IMG/VR virus record: IMGVR_UViG_3300035698_017859
Location: 1 to 20,428 of that record
Source: a virus
Strand: one strand, 5' to 3'
DNA length: 20,428 nt
A program made the translations under genes and the position numbers. The notes beneath the pieces were generated by a model. That model was not told the DNA's origin. It did not search any database and was given only the letters and a program-made list of their open reading frames with translations. This document shows, piece after piece, positions 6,732 to 16,100 of this stretch. Positions within the stretch are counted from its first letter, which is position 1, and each line of letters opens with the position of its first letter.

Positions 6732-9566
6732 CTAAAAGACACATTCTTTTAATCTAATAGCAGCAATTGAAGCATAATCAATACTTGTAACAGCTCCTGC
6801 ACATACATCAACTATCACAGTACCATCAACATTAGGACAGAAATCTGTATAGGATGCAAGATTAGTTACATTACTATTACCATCTAATGGTTGTGTTGAA
6901 ACATATGGAGCACCAGCACAAATACCGCAAACAGTATAAATATTATTTTGAGTAACATAACCCTTACTACCTATTATATCCATATCGTAACATTTTGAAA
7001 CATCTAAATTATTAAATGTTAATTGACCAACACTAGTAGTTGAAAAATTATCTCTATTCGCTGAAGCTAAGAAAACACCATCACTATTTGAACCCTGAGT
7101 CCCAGCACATCCGAACGGTGCGGTTACACATATATTATATGTATATCCAGTACCGCCAACATTATCACAGAAAGTATTGGATGTAAGCCCTGTCGGTACT
7201 TCAACTCCTGTCGAATAATAAATATTATTATATGATGGTGTTGTATATCCACCTAAATCAGCACCAATATCAAGGTAAAAGGTATTATATGATGAAAATT
7301 CAATACTGTCAGATAATACTGGACTAATAGTCTCATCTACATTTTTTACTTTTAAGTAAATTGTTTTTATTCCCTCACCCGATGATAAGGTGAATGTCAT
7401 TGCAGATTGGGATGTAGCGGCACTCCAAGTTTCACCAGCAAATGAAGAACTTTCAGATACCATATAATAAGTAATTACGTCATTTGCAGTATAATATAAC
7501 GTTACATTAGTACTTGTGGTTAATTTTGTAGTTGCACTTGAATTTATATAAAAATCAAGTAATCTCATCTCTGTAATACTCGATTTTCTAAATGCTGAGT
7601 AAGCGCCTTGCCATTTACCGAAATCATTCCAATTGTAGAAACCTCTCATATCAAAATCACTACCAATTACCATTCCTTTATCAACTAATGATGATCTCGA
7701 TGAAATTCTATAATCCCTTTCAACTAAATCAGCTAGAGCATATTGTTGAGCAATACCATCAGTAATAAAAACATTAGAATCAGTGCCTTGATCGTTTAAA
7801 ACATTATTAGCCCATGATAGCATTGCAGAACCGCCCATACCACTAAAGTAGTTAGTCTTTTGAAGTATACTATTAACATTATACACTAACGCACCTTCCT
7901 TACCTAAACCTCTACTAAATTTTACAAGATTATTATTAACATGAACATTGAAATGTTGTATAACATTTTGGGCTTGTACAAATGATCCGCTAGTACTAAT
8001 TGTCGTATTATTATATATAAGATGTGGAGCATAATCTGGTGGGTTTACAGTAACACCAGTAATTACCTCAGAAGATAATATTAACATTGCTGGTTGTCCA
8101 ACACCTAACTCTGTAATTAAATTATTATATACACTAATGCCAGAAATTGTTCCAAACTGTATTCCCAAACCACCAGAATCAATCATAATATTATTATAAA
8201 TCTCACCATCTAATGTAGTTGACATGAATGTTGCCTGATCCTGTACTGGAAATGTTGCCCCACTTAAAAATTCATTATAACATACCTCACAAAAACCATT
8301 AGTATTATTTAACTGGAATGAATCCCATCCATTTCTATGGAATTTATTTCTATAGATTTTTGCATCTACAAATTCATGAGGAAAATAATAAGTTGGAGTA
8401 GGACCATATAAATATGTAATTTTAGGAGTATTACTAAAATAACCTATGTAATTACCTTCAGAACTCGTATCTCTAAACTTACAATGATGTTCAATCCAAT
8501 TATAAAATTGTGTCATGTTTCCTCTCCACGTAGATGGATCATCTGCATGTGGGTCTGTTTTATTAGACATACCAGCAAATGTCGCAAATGAACATTCAAC
8601 ACCAAATATTTGAACATCGGTAGATTTACCACCCATCTGAAAGTTTACTTGACAAGTATCGGCAGTTGATGATTTTGTCAGATGTAAGCCATATTCTAAA
8701 TTATTATAACCCATACCATCAAAAATAACGTGATGGAAATCCTCAAAATAGGTGGTATACCATGAATCTCCTTGAATTTCTAATGGCGTAGTACCGCTAA
8801 CCGTAATAATAATGGGTTGTTCACTAGTACCTGAAAGATGTTGAATCCTTAATCTAGTTGATACATCATCAGTATAACCAGTGCTTCTTGTTAGAACTAA
8901 TGTTGTACCGGGAGCTATTCCTGCTGAAAAATCAAATACTTGCCAACCATTATTTAATACAAGCGCAGTAGCAGCAGATAACGGTGGTAATGGGTGTGAA
9001 ACACTTATTAATTTCTTTTCAATCCTACCTATACTATTTCCTGAAGTAGTTACGTATAATTCCACATCAAAAATGCCTGTAGTATTGAATGTATGTGATA
9101 CTGATTGAGCACTATAACTCACATATGGCGTTGTTTCATTCTGTCTATATATATTAAATAGAAAGGTAGGTGTAGCACCTACAACAGTATTTAATGTTTC
9201 CGCAGAAAAATTAACAGTATCACCGCTTCTTATAACTTCTTTATCCACAACAATATCAGCATAAACATTTTCTAATACATATGTCGGATATATTCCCTTG
9301 CTAACAGTATCAGAACTTACAGCATTTGATGTTGTTAATGATTCTGGAGCATCTCTAATTACTGCTATTGTAACACTAGCACCAGAAGTTGATGCTGTTG
9401 TTGTAACACCTGATGTACCATCACTTACCGTCCATAAATCAGTATCTGATTCAATTGACGTATTTGTAAAAGTAACCACATCTCCAAGAAATGGAAAATA
9501 ATCACTTGAAATAAAACTAGCAATTGTTTTTCTTTGTTTAATTAAAATTTTATCATCGAATATCAT
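6732..9566 (-). CDS. Tail-fibre/spike protein: PKD-like domains, right-handed beta-helix, Ig-like domain and cysteine-rich C-terminal domain
   Basis: This 944-aa protein is probably an outer tail fibre or spike that touches the host surface. Two PKD/Ig-like segments lie at about 20-71 and 102-190, the second with SGDTVNFSA and FNTTGIFDVELYV. A right-handed beta-helix follows (about 205-650), with Asn-rich turn motifs (KIYRNKFHRNGWDSFQLNN, EIYNNIMIDSGGLGIQF) and an end motif DYRISSRSSLVDKG. An Ig-like domain (about 664-760, YYMVSESSSFAGETW and KTIYLKVKN) also occurs in the 899-aa neighbour. The last 184 residues start at YLDIGADLGGY and contain nine cysteines. They resemble a beta-sandwich domain I associate with Bacteroidota extracellular proteins, and could be the receptor-binding tip. 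No catalytic residues could be assigned. It lacks the N-terminal domain of its neighbours, lies 12 nt downstream of the 899-aa gene, and is the last gene before a terminator. Confidence 0.8.
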   Translation of the reverse strand: MIFDDKILIKQRKTIASFISSDYFPFLGDVVTFTNTSIESDTDLWTVSDGTSGVTTTASTSGASVTIAVIRDAPESLTTSNAVSSDTVSKGIYPTYVLENVYADIVVDKEVIRSGDTVNFSAETLNTVVGATPTFLFNIYRQNETTPYVSYSAQSVSHTFNTTGIFDVELYVTTSGNSIGRIEKKLISVSHPLPPLSAATALVLNNGWQVFDFSAGIAPGTTLVLTRSTGYTDDVSTRLRIQHLSGTSEQPIIITVSGTTPLEIQGDSWYTTYFEDFHHVIFDGMGYNNLEYGLHLTKSSTADTCQVNFQMGGKSTDVQIFGVECSFATFAGMSNKTDPHADDPSTWRGNMTQFYNWIEHHCKFRDTSSEGNYIGYFSNTPKITYLYGPTPTYYFPHEFVDAKIYRNKFHRNGWDSFQLNNTNGFCEVCYNEFLSGATFPVQDQATFMSTTLDGEIYNNIMIDSGGLGIQFGTISGISVYNNLITELGVGQPAMLILSSEVITGVTVNPPDYAPHLIYNNTTISTSGSFVQAQNVIQHFNVHVNNNLVKFSRGLGKEGALVYNVNSILQKTNYFSGMGGSAMLSWANNVLNDQGTDSNVFITDGIAQQYALADLVERDYRISSRSSLVDKGMVIGSDFDMRGFYNWNDFGKWQGAYSAFRKSSITEMRLLDFYINSSATTKLTTSTNVTLYYTANDVITYYMVSESSSFAGETWSAATSQSAMTFTLSSGEGIKTIYLKVKNVDETISPVLSDSIEFSSYNTFYLDIGADLGGYTTPSYNNIYYSTGVEVPTGLTSNTFCDNVGGTGYTYNICVTAPFGCAGTQGSNSDGVFLASANRDNFSTTSVGQLTFNNLDVSKCYDMDIIGSKGYVTQNNIYTVCGICAGAPYVSTQPLDGNSNVTNLASYTDFCPNVDGTVIVDVCAGAVTSIDYASIAAIRLKECVF

Positions 9567-9578
9567 CTTTTATATTTT

Positions 9579-12278
9579 TTAAATTTCTGTTATTTCAATA
9601 TCATATAATGCGTTAGAATCCCACCTACCGTCTGGTAGTAAATTTGATTCTAAACTAAATAAACCGCTTCTCCCTAAAATAGTAGTAAAAACACTAGTCT
9701 CATCAGCCTTTCTCATGATCATCTTATAAAATTGATCTCTATCGGGATTAGTGCTATCAATATATAATTCCTCGGTTGAATTAGTAATTAGTTGAGTATC
9801 TTGTGTTGACGTTCCTCCAGTTGAAAGATCGGTTATTTGAAACGTAATGCCTGTAGGTGACTCATCTATTGCAGTATAGTCGTACCCATAAGCTCCAACA
9901 TAATCTGTCGAACCCGTTGAATATGTAAAATCATATGTATTATGTGTAGTTCCTGTTAATCCAGTATATGATAAACATGTAGTAGAACCTAAAAGATTTA
10001 ATGAATAATCTCTTACTCCTAGATTAGTAAATATATACGAATATAGATCAATAACCTTTGAATGTAAATCCCATCCATTTGATTGCATTTCACTTAATGT
10101 ATCTATAAATCTAGCACTAACAGGACTTTCCGTATCATCAGCAATTCCCAAAAAGTCAGTATTTATTAAATCATTATCAAGAGTAACATCCATATAAATA
10201 TTATTATCAGAATTATATTCACCTACCCAATCACAATCCCAAATAAACCCACCTGTACTATTACCTGCATATGCACCGTAGTTTAATCTTATTATATTAT
10301 TATAAAAATTAATAGTTTGATTTTGATTCAAATAACCAAAGAATAGTGTTTCGTATTGTTTTCCATCACCTTGTGCTTCAATAGTATTTGAAAGAACATT
10401 AAGTTCTCCAATATCAGTAGTCATATCCAGAATAGTCCCCTTATTATAACTATATTCAGGACTATTAAAATTATTGTAAAAAACATTAGATATTAAATTT
10501 AAATAAATAGTTGGTATTGACGCTGCTATTACGATTGCTAAACTCCCAAAATTAAAGATTTTATTTCTTCGAATATCTATTCTTTGAGCATCTAATATCA
10601 TACAGCCTTCCCAACCATTACTACCATCAAAAGTATTGTCTTTAATTGTTAAAAGATTACAAGAAAGGGCATAAAGATGAGAAGGTTTACCAATTAGCAT
10701 TGTATAAATACCTGAGAAGCTATTATTAATAATAGTTGCGTTATCAATTCCATTCACATCAACAATACGTGTAGCGATATTAGTAAATGTACAGTTACTT
10801 ACGGTATAGTTAGTACAGAATGCCGCTTTTACCCCATAAATACCATAACGAGGGTCGCCTCCTGTGGTATAGTTAAGCCCATCAATTGTACAATTATCAA
10901 TGATAATATTATCTGACACATTTACTGTACTACCTACCACAACAATAGCACCTAACTCTTCAGGCATACTTCTTTGTGCCTTAGAACCTGCCTTAATGTA
11001 ATTACAATTCTTTACATGTATATTATCTGAATTTTGTATATAAAAACCTCCTAAATCATCACAGTCTAAAGTATATAATCCCTGTCCGTCAACGGTTAGT
11101 ACATATTCAGTACCCTTATTAAAGTCTTTAACTCTATATGTGAAATACTCCACAGTATTTGATTCCACTAATGTCGCATTAACATAAACCCTCACATCTT
11201 GAGTAAGTCCTGAAGGATAATCATGATCAACAGCTTCTAGAGCATCCCTAACAGTGCCATATTTTGTCACAACATCACTTCTAAAAACACCTTGAGTAAA
11301 CGTTACTGTATCTGACTGAACATCACTCTCACCAAAGACATTCTTTAATTTAAGATATACTGTTTTTGTAATATCAGAAATGAATGGGAAATTATAATTA
11401 ATTGTTCCACCGTCATATGCTTCCCACGTAGCGCCTATAAAATCTATACTATTAGATAACATATATTCTGTCGGCACGTTATCATAATCTAATACTATTG
11501 GTACATCAGGCATTGCTGAATCAGCACCTCCATTAATTATTATTGAGTTCAGTACTGGTGGTGCTGATATTGCATATGCAGTATCTAATAAATATGAAGT
11601 ACCTTCAACTAACGTAAATTCAGGTATAATACCAGTGGTTGGATTATAAGTAGGAAAAATATCAGCATTATTTAATGTTAAACCAGTTGGAGAATAACCC
11701 GCACTAGGCGTTATTTTAATAGTATAATTACCTCCATCTAATGTTGTATAAACAATACTATCAGTAGAAGTAATGTCAGATACAGTATTACCTGATGCAT
11801 CTAGAAATCTATATACATTACCTGCAAAATTATTTCCATCGTAGGTTGAATTCATACCAAATAATATACTTCCAGACCCCATTAATGTATCTAGTGCTTG
11901 TTTTACTGAATATTGATTATATGTTACAAAATCCGATCTTAATTGACCGCTAAAAGATAAACTTTCTAATAATGATACAACATCACTAGCACCCATTGCA
12001 ACTTTAAAGTGGGCATCTGTATTACCGCCCTTAAATGTATATCTTTGATATGTAAAGCCTGTTTGACCATTTATGAAATCAGGTATAGGAAAACTACCCG
12101 AAGGTTGTAACATTATAACCTCTTCGCCTTGTTTTCTAACGCCCATAACTATATCAGCTAAATATTCTTCTTTTGTCTTAACTATAACAGACGCACCACT
12201 CTGATAATAATTTGATTTATAATTATCTAATGTTGCAAGACTTGATAAAAATAGTTGATCATTTAATTCTATTGCCAT
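9579..12278 (-). CDS. Tail-fibre/spike protein: shared N-terminal domain, Ig-like domain and pectate-lyase-like beta-helix
   Basis: This 899-aa protein begins with a domain of about 130 residues (LNDQL, LDNYKSNYYQSGA, TKEEYLADI, GEEVIMLQPSGSFP, KGGNTDAHFK) also present in the 279-aa and 2129-aa neighbours. That domain is probably a common tail-attachment module. Residues 136-240 are beta-rich and unassigned. An Ig-like domain (about 242-328, EYMLSNSIDFIGATW, KTVYLKLKNVFGES) is shared with the 944-aa protein. From about 330 to 770 there is a right-handed beta-helix with turn-rich rungs (NIHVKNCNYI, NIIIDNCTIDGL, YTVSNCTFTNI, LLTIKDNTFDGS). After VGAYGYDYT the last 115 residues form a separate beta domain ending DGRWDSNALYDIEITEI. 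A polysaccharide-binding or depolymerase role is plausible for such helices, but no active site can be named. The start is supported by alignment with the paralogues. Confidence 0.8.
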   Translation of the reverse strand: MAIELNDQLFLSSLATLDNYKSNYYQSGASVIVKTKEEYLADIVMGVRKQGEEVIMLQPSGSFPIPDFINGQTGFTYQRYTFKGGNTDAHFKVAMGASDVVSLLESLSFSGQLRSDFVTYNQYSVKQALDTLMGSGSILFGMNSTYDGNNFAGNVYRFLDASGNTVSDITSTDSIVYTTLDGGNYTIKITPSAGYSPTGLTLNNADIFPTYNPTTGIIPEFTLVEGTSYLLDTAYAISAPPVLNSIIINGGADSAMPDVPIVLDYDNVPTEYMLSNSIDFIGATWEAYDGGTINYNFPFISDITKTVYLKLKNVFGESDVQSDTVTFTQGVFRSDVVTKYGTVRDALEAVDHDYPSGLTQDVRVYVNATLVESNTVEYFTYRVKDFNKGTEYVLTVDGQGLYTLDCDDLGGFYIQNSDNIHVKNCNYIKAGSKAQRSMPEELGAIVVVGSTVNVSDNIIIDNCTIDGLNYTTGGDPRYGIYGVKAAFCTNYTVSNCTFTNIATRIVDVNGIDNATIINNSFSGIYTMLIGKPSHLYALSCNLLTIKDNTFDGSNGWEGCMILDAQRIDIRRNKIFNFGSLAIVIAASIPTIYLNLISNVFYNNFNSPEYSYNKGTILDMTTDIGELNVLSNTIEAQGDGKQYETLFFGYLNQNQTINFYNNIIRLNYGAYAGNSTGGFIWDCDWVGEYNSDNNIYMDVTLDNDLINTDFLGIADDTESPVSARFIDTLSEMQSNGWDLHSKVIDLYSYIFTNLGVRDYSLNLLGSTTCLSYTGLTGTTHNTYDFTYSTGSTDYVGAYGYDYTAIDESPTGITFQITDLSTGGTSTQDTQLITNSTEELYIDSTNPDRDQFYKMIMRKADETSVFTTILGRSGLFSLESNLLPDGRWDSNALYDIEITEI
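12058..12110 (-). repeat. 53-bp perfect repeat, copy 1 (N-terminal domain of the 899-aa protein)
   Basis: This stretch is identical, base for base, to 12907-12959. It encodes the end of the PSGSFPIPDFINGQTGF segment. Identity at synonymous sites, within otherwise diverged paralogues, points to recent duplication or gene conversion. Confidence 0.9.
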
Positions 12279-12290
12279 TTTTTTATGTTT

Positions 12291-13130
12291 TTATGATGTT
12301 ATATATAATTTAAATATGATTGGAGAAGTCGTTGTATCCATAATATCTGTTTTTAATAATATAGTATTTGTTATTCCTCCTTGGTCGTATGTTCCAACAG
12401 AACTAAATAAACTGGTTATGTTTGAATTTATTCCATTTGTAATTGTTAAACTACTCACTTTCGCACTAGGTACTGTTATATAAAACCAGTTCTGATTATA
12501 ATTATCTAGTGTGATTAAACTACCTGCATCAAATTCAATTAAACTATCCTCTGCATATGTTAATGGAGTATATCCAGTAGTTGGAGTTGTACTTGCAGCA
12601 TCGCTAGTGTATCGATGACCTATAAAATAACTAGGTGCTGCGGTTGTCGTTGTTGTCGTAGCTAACGTTGTTGTTGTTGTCGTAGCTAATGTTGTTGTAG
12701 TCGTTGTAGATGCCGTAAGATGATAACTAAATAAGATATCAAGTGCTTCTTCTACTGAATACTCATTATATGTTATGTTATCTGACCTTAATTGACCACT
12801 AAACGGTAAGGTTTGCATTAACGATATAATGTCGTCACCATCTATTGCAAGTTTAAAATGAACATCACTATTACCACCTCTAAAAGTATATATCTCGTGA
12901 GTAAATCCTGTTTGACCATTTATGAAATCAGGTATAGGAAAACTACCCGAAGGTTGTAAGATTATAACCTCCTCACCCTGTTTTCTAATACTTAAACTAA
13001 TATCAGCTAAATATTCTTCTTTCGTCCTAACTATAACAGTTGCACCACTCTGATAAAAATTCGATTTGTAATTATCTAACGCACCTAAACTTTTTACAAG
13101 CAATTGATCATTTAATCTTATTGTTCCCAT
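12291..13130 (-). CDS. Short tail-fibre protein: shared N-terminal domain, poly-Thr linker and shared C-terminal domain
   Basis: This 279-aa protein joins both exchangeable ends of the locus with little between. Residues 1-135 are the N-terminal domain shared with the 899- and 2129-aa proteins (LNDQLL, LDNYKSNFYQSGA, TKEEYLADI, PSGSFPIPDFINGQTGF). Residues 138-166 are a threonine linker (LATTTTTT units ending in AAP). Residues 167-279 match the C-terminal domain of the 157-aa protein and of the truncated gene at the window edge (GHRYTSD; GYTPLTYAEDSLIE; YNQNWFYITVPSAKVSS; ITSLFSSVGTYDQGGI; ILLKTD). It is probably a minimal fibre or adaptor. No enzyme motif, signal peptide or membrane segment is seen. 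It lies 12 nt before the 899-aa gene and 27 nt after the 2129-aa gene, so it is probably co-transcribed with both. Confidence 0.8.
   Translation of the reverse strand: MGTIRLNDQLLVKSLGALDNYKSNFYQSGATVIVRTKEEYLADISLSIRKQGEEVIILQPSGSFPIPDFINGQTGFTHEIYTFRGGNSDVHFKLAIDGDDIISLMQTLPFSGQLRSDNITYNEYSVEEALDILFSYHLTASTTTTTTLATTTTTTLATTTTTTAAPSYFIGHRYTSDAASTTPTTGYTPLTYAEDSLIEFDAGSLITLDNYNQNWFYITVPSAKVSSLTITNGINSNITSLFSSVGTYDQGGITNTILLKTDIMDTTTSPIIFKLYITS
12633..12719 (-). repeat. Threonine-codon repeat encoding a poly-Thr linker
   Basis: The stretch is an imperfect trinucleotide array of Thr codons interrupted twice by Leu-Ala, giving LATTTTTT units and a final AAP. It separates the two domains of the 279-aa protein. 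Such arrays change length easily by slippage without breaking the frame. Confidence 0.85.
12907..12959 (-). repeat. 53-bp perfect repeat, copy 2 (N-terminal domain of the 279-aa protein)
   Basis: Identical to 12058-12110 and in the same orientation, 849 bp away. The surrounding sequence is similar but diverged. Recombination between the two copies would fuse the 279-aa N-terminus to the 899-aa body. Confidence 0.9.
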
Positions 13131-13157
13131 ATCTTTATTTCATTACCTAATTTAATC

Positions 13158-16100
13158 TTAAACTGCATCAATTATTGATATAGTATTGGAGTATCTAAGA
13201 CCTATACTATTTCTCGCAAATGCTCTAATAAAATACGTACCTCCTAAATCAGTTACCGTATCAGTAAATACTCCCTTATATGCACCAACCTTATAAATCA
13301 CACTAGCATTCTCAATAGTAGGAGTTGAATTTGTTGAAACTGCGAATCCTCTTTGATAAACATGAGAACCTTCTTCACTAGTAACCTCACATGTAACATC
13401 AACAGTACTTCCACCATCAACAAATGTTAATGTTGCCAAAACTGGAAGTCCTCTGGCTGTATCACATATAGGATAATCCCATTCCCTACCAAAACCAGTA
13501 TGTAAACGAGGTAGACTATATAAATTCCATTCTAATCCATCCTCAGTACCCTCCCTATTTACTGTCAAATTAGTGCCAAACTCGTTCACAGCAAAACCTT
13601 CTGCTTGTCCCAGTAAGGAATTACCGGGAATGGCGGTTTGTGATATTGAACGTAAATATGTTGCTGATTTATTTGAATAATCATATTCATGGTATGAATT
13701 AGTATTTCCACCTCCATCTACATAACTAATAACATATAATCTATTAGTGTATGAACAATATGCGAAACCACTAGATTTACCTTCCTGATAGTTATATTCG
13801 GTAGGGAGGTTATTCGGTATGTAATCCATAAACGAAGGTATCAACTGATGTTTAGCGTGACTTCCCCGTATTCTTGTATTGAATTTAGTAGTTCCTGAAA
13901 ATATGTCATCTAATTCTAAAAAGCTAGATAAGTCTTGTTGTTCACTTTGAAATATTATGCCTCGTAATATTGGATCATATAGGAACGCCTCATCTTTATT
14001 ACTGGATGCGTCAGCTAATACAATCCTATACTTACTGTCATTATCTGGATTAATGACAGTAGTGCCTCCACTAAGTGTTGCATCTAACTTTACTATCCAT
14101 ATCAAATGTCTAGTACTTTCATGCATAATCACAAAATAACCATTTCCTAAATATTGTATTTCTTCGTGATCACTCCAAGAAGTTGTAGGTTCAACTGGTG
14201 ATACTGCACCTATGTCATGCTCTATAGAATATTTATGTATTAACGATGGTGATGGTTGATTAACGTCATAAACCCCAATACGACCAGTATTAGCGGGAAC
14301 ATTCGGAGTACCGCATCTATCACCCATACTATAGTAATAACCGTTATCCCAATTATAACATGCACCTGAACCATATGTATAGCCATCGTCAACACCTCGT
14401 TCATTCTTCACATAGGTTATATTATCGAACGTTTTGGTTGACCTCCAAGCAGCTTTAGTAGTGTTGGTAGCATCCTCAGAATAATAACCAGCATCTTCAT
14501 TGATATATATTTTCACATAATAAGTAGTGTCGTCAACCAACCCTGTAATAGTATCATTATAAGTACCGTTGCCAGTACCTAACAATATATCAGTACTACT
14601 AGAAAAATCTGAATTTACTGAATATCTAATATATGCATTTGAAGCAATATCAATACCAGCAACAATAGTATCTACTTCAATACCACCAGTAACACTCGTT
14701 GTTATAATTGATGCACTTGGTGGTGGGGGTGCTGGTTGGGTTATAACATACCATGAATCAGTATTAACTTCAGGATGACCTAATATTGGTGATGGTGTTA
14801 GTGCTATAAAATCACTACCTGTAACACCCGCAGTATCTTCAGAAGTCCACCAGAACGTAGTTCCTGAAGCGTTCGCTGTTAAACTTCCTTCATCATTAGT
14901 GCTTGCATTAATAGTTCCCACTATTTGATCTAAAAAGGTTAAGTCATTATCTGCTTCAATATGAAACTCATTTAATGTTTTCGTATCGCCATCTACTGAA
15001 TATGCGTGAACATACATTCTCCTTAAATAAGTATTTACATACATTTCATTTATTGAGCTTATAGGTAGTGTACCATTCCAAGTACCTACTATCTGACTAG
15101 TAATATCAACAGCAACCCCTAATTCAACAACACCAATACTTTGTTCTGAAACTGGAATTCTATATACTTTATTAGTGGAAGTCCCACCATAAGCAACATA
15201 AAAATAACCAATACCACCACTAGGTTTATTTCCAAAATCAAAACATATTGATGCTACTGCTCTAGATGAATATGTTATAACGTCTTGATTTAAAACAAAA
15301 TCATCTGAAGTTAGTTCTGTTTTATTTGGATTTAAATATATTATTATAATATTTGAAGTATCTTCATTAATAATAGCAACCAATCCATTACCCATATAAG
15401 TCATTGAACCCAAATTCCCTACATCGCTAAGAGCACTATCAATACTCCAACTTCTAACTGAATTAAATGTTGTTTGATTAAGCTCTCGTATCCAATTTAT
15501 CCCACCTGAACCTTGTCTTAAATATAATAACCTATCACTATCATGATCATATGTTAAACCACGAGGATTAGTGTAGTCAGCCTCTCTAATACCTTTATCT
15601 GTTGAAAATCCAATGTATGGTAAGAAACTATTACTAGCATTATAATTATATCCAGTAGAGGATATTGTGGTCGTAGTTGTATTAGGTGAAGGAATACTGG
15701 TAAAATTATACCATTCTTGATTACTAACCCCTGAATGTGTAAACAATTCAATATGGTCTAATTTACTAAAATATGTTCCCAAAGAACCAGTAATTTGACC
15801 CATGAACCAAAATGTTGATCCTAAAGGCGTTGCAGTTATACTTGTTTGAGCCGCAGAACTATAATTAACATTAGTTGATGATGATATAATACTAAGGAAC
15901 GTTAGAGTGTTGTTCGTATTTATTTGATACTCCATTACCGATCTATTCCCTATCTCAAGACCATGTATGTAAAGTCTTCTTAGATATGTGTTAACATATA
16001 TGTCTGTAATTGAAATTACATCCATATCAGTTCCAAAATTACTTAAAACTGAACTTGTAATATCTTCCACCGTATTAGATAATGTTAAATCATCATTAAC

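Noticed and set aside
6732-9566. Diversity-generating retroelement target at the fibre C-terminus
   Set aside because: The cysteine-rich tip and repeated domains prompted the idea. No reverse transcriptase is present, and no template/variable repeat pair differing at adenines was seen. The repeats found are identical or generally diverged.
12633-12719. O-glycosylated linker
   Set aside because: Thr-rich linkers invite the idea, but the Bacteroidota O-glycosylation system acts on exported proteins at an Asp-Ser/Thr motif. Phage tail proteins assemble in the cytoplasm and the poly-Thr run lacks that motif.
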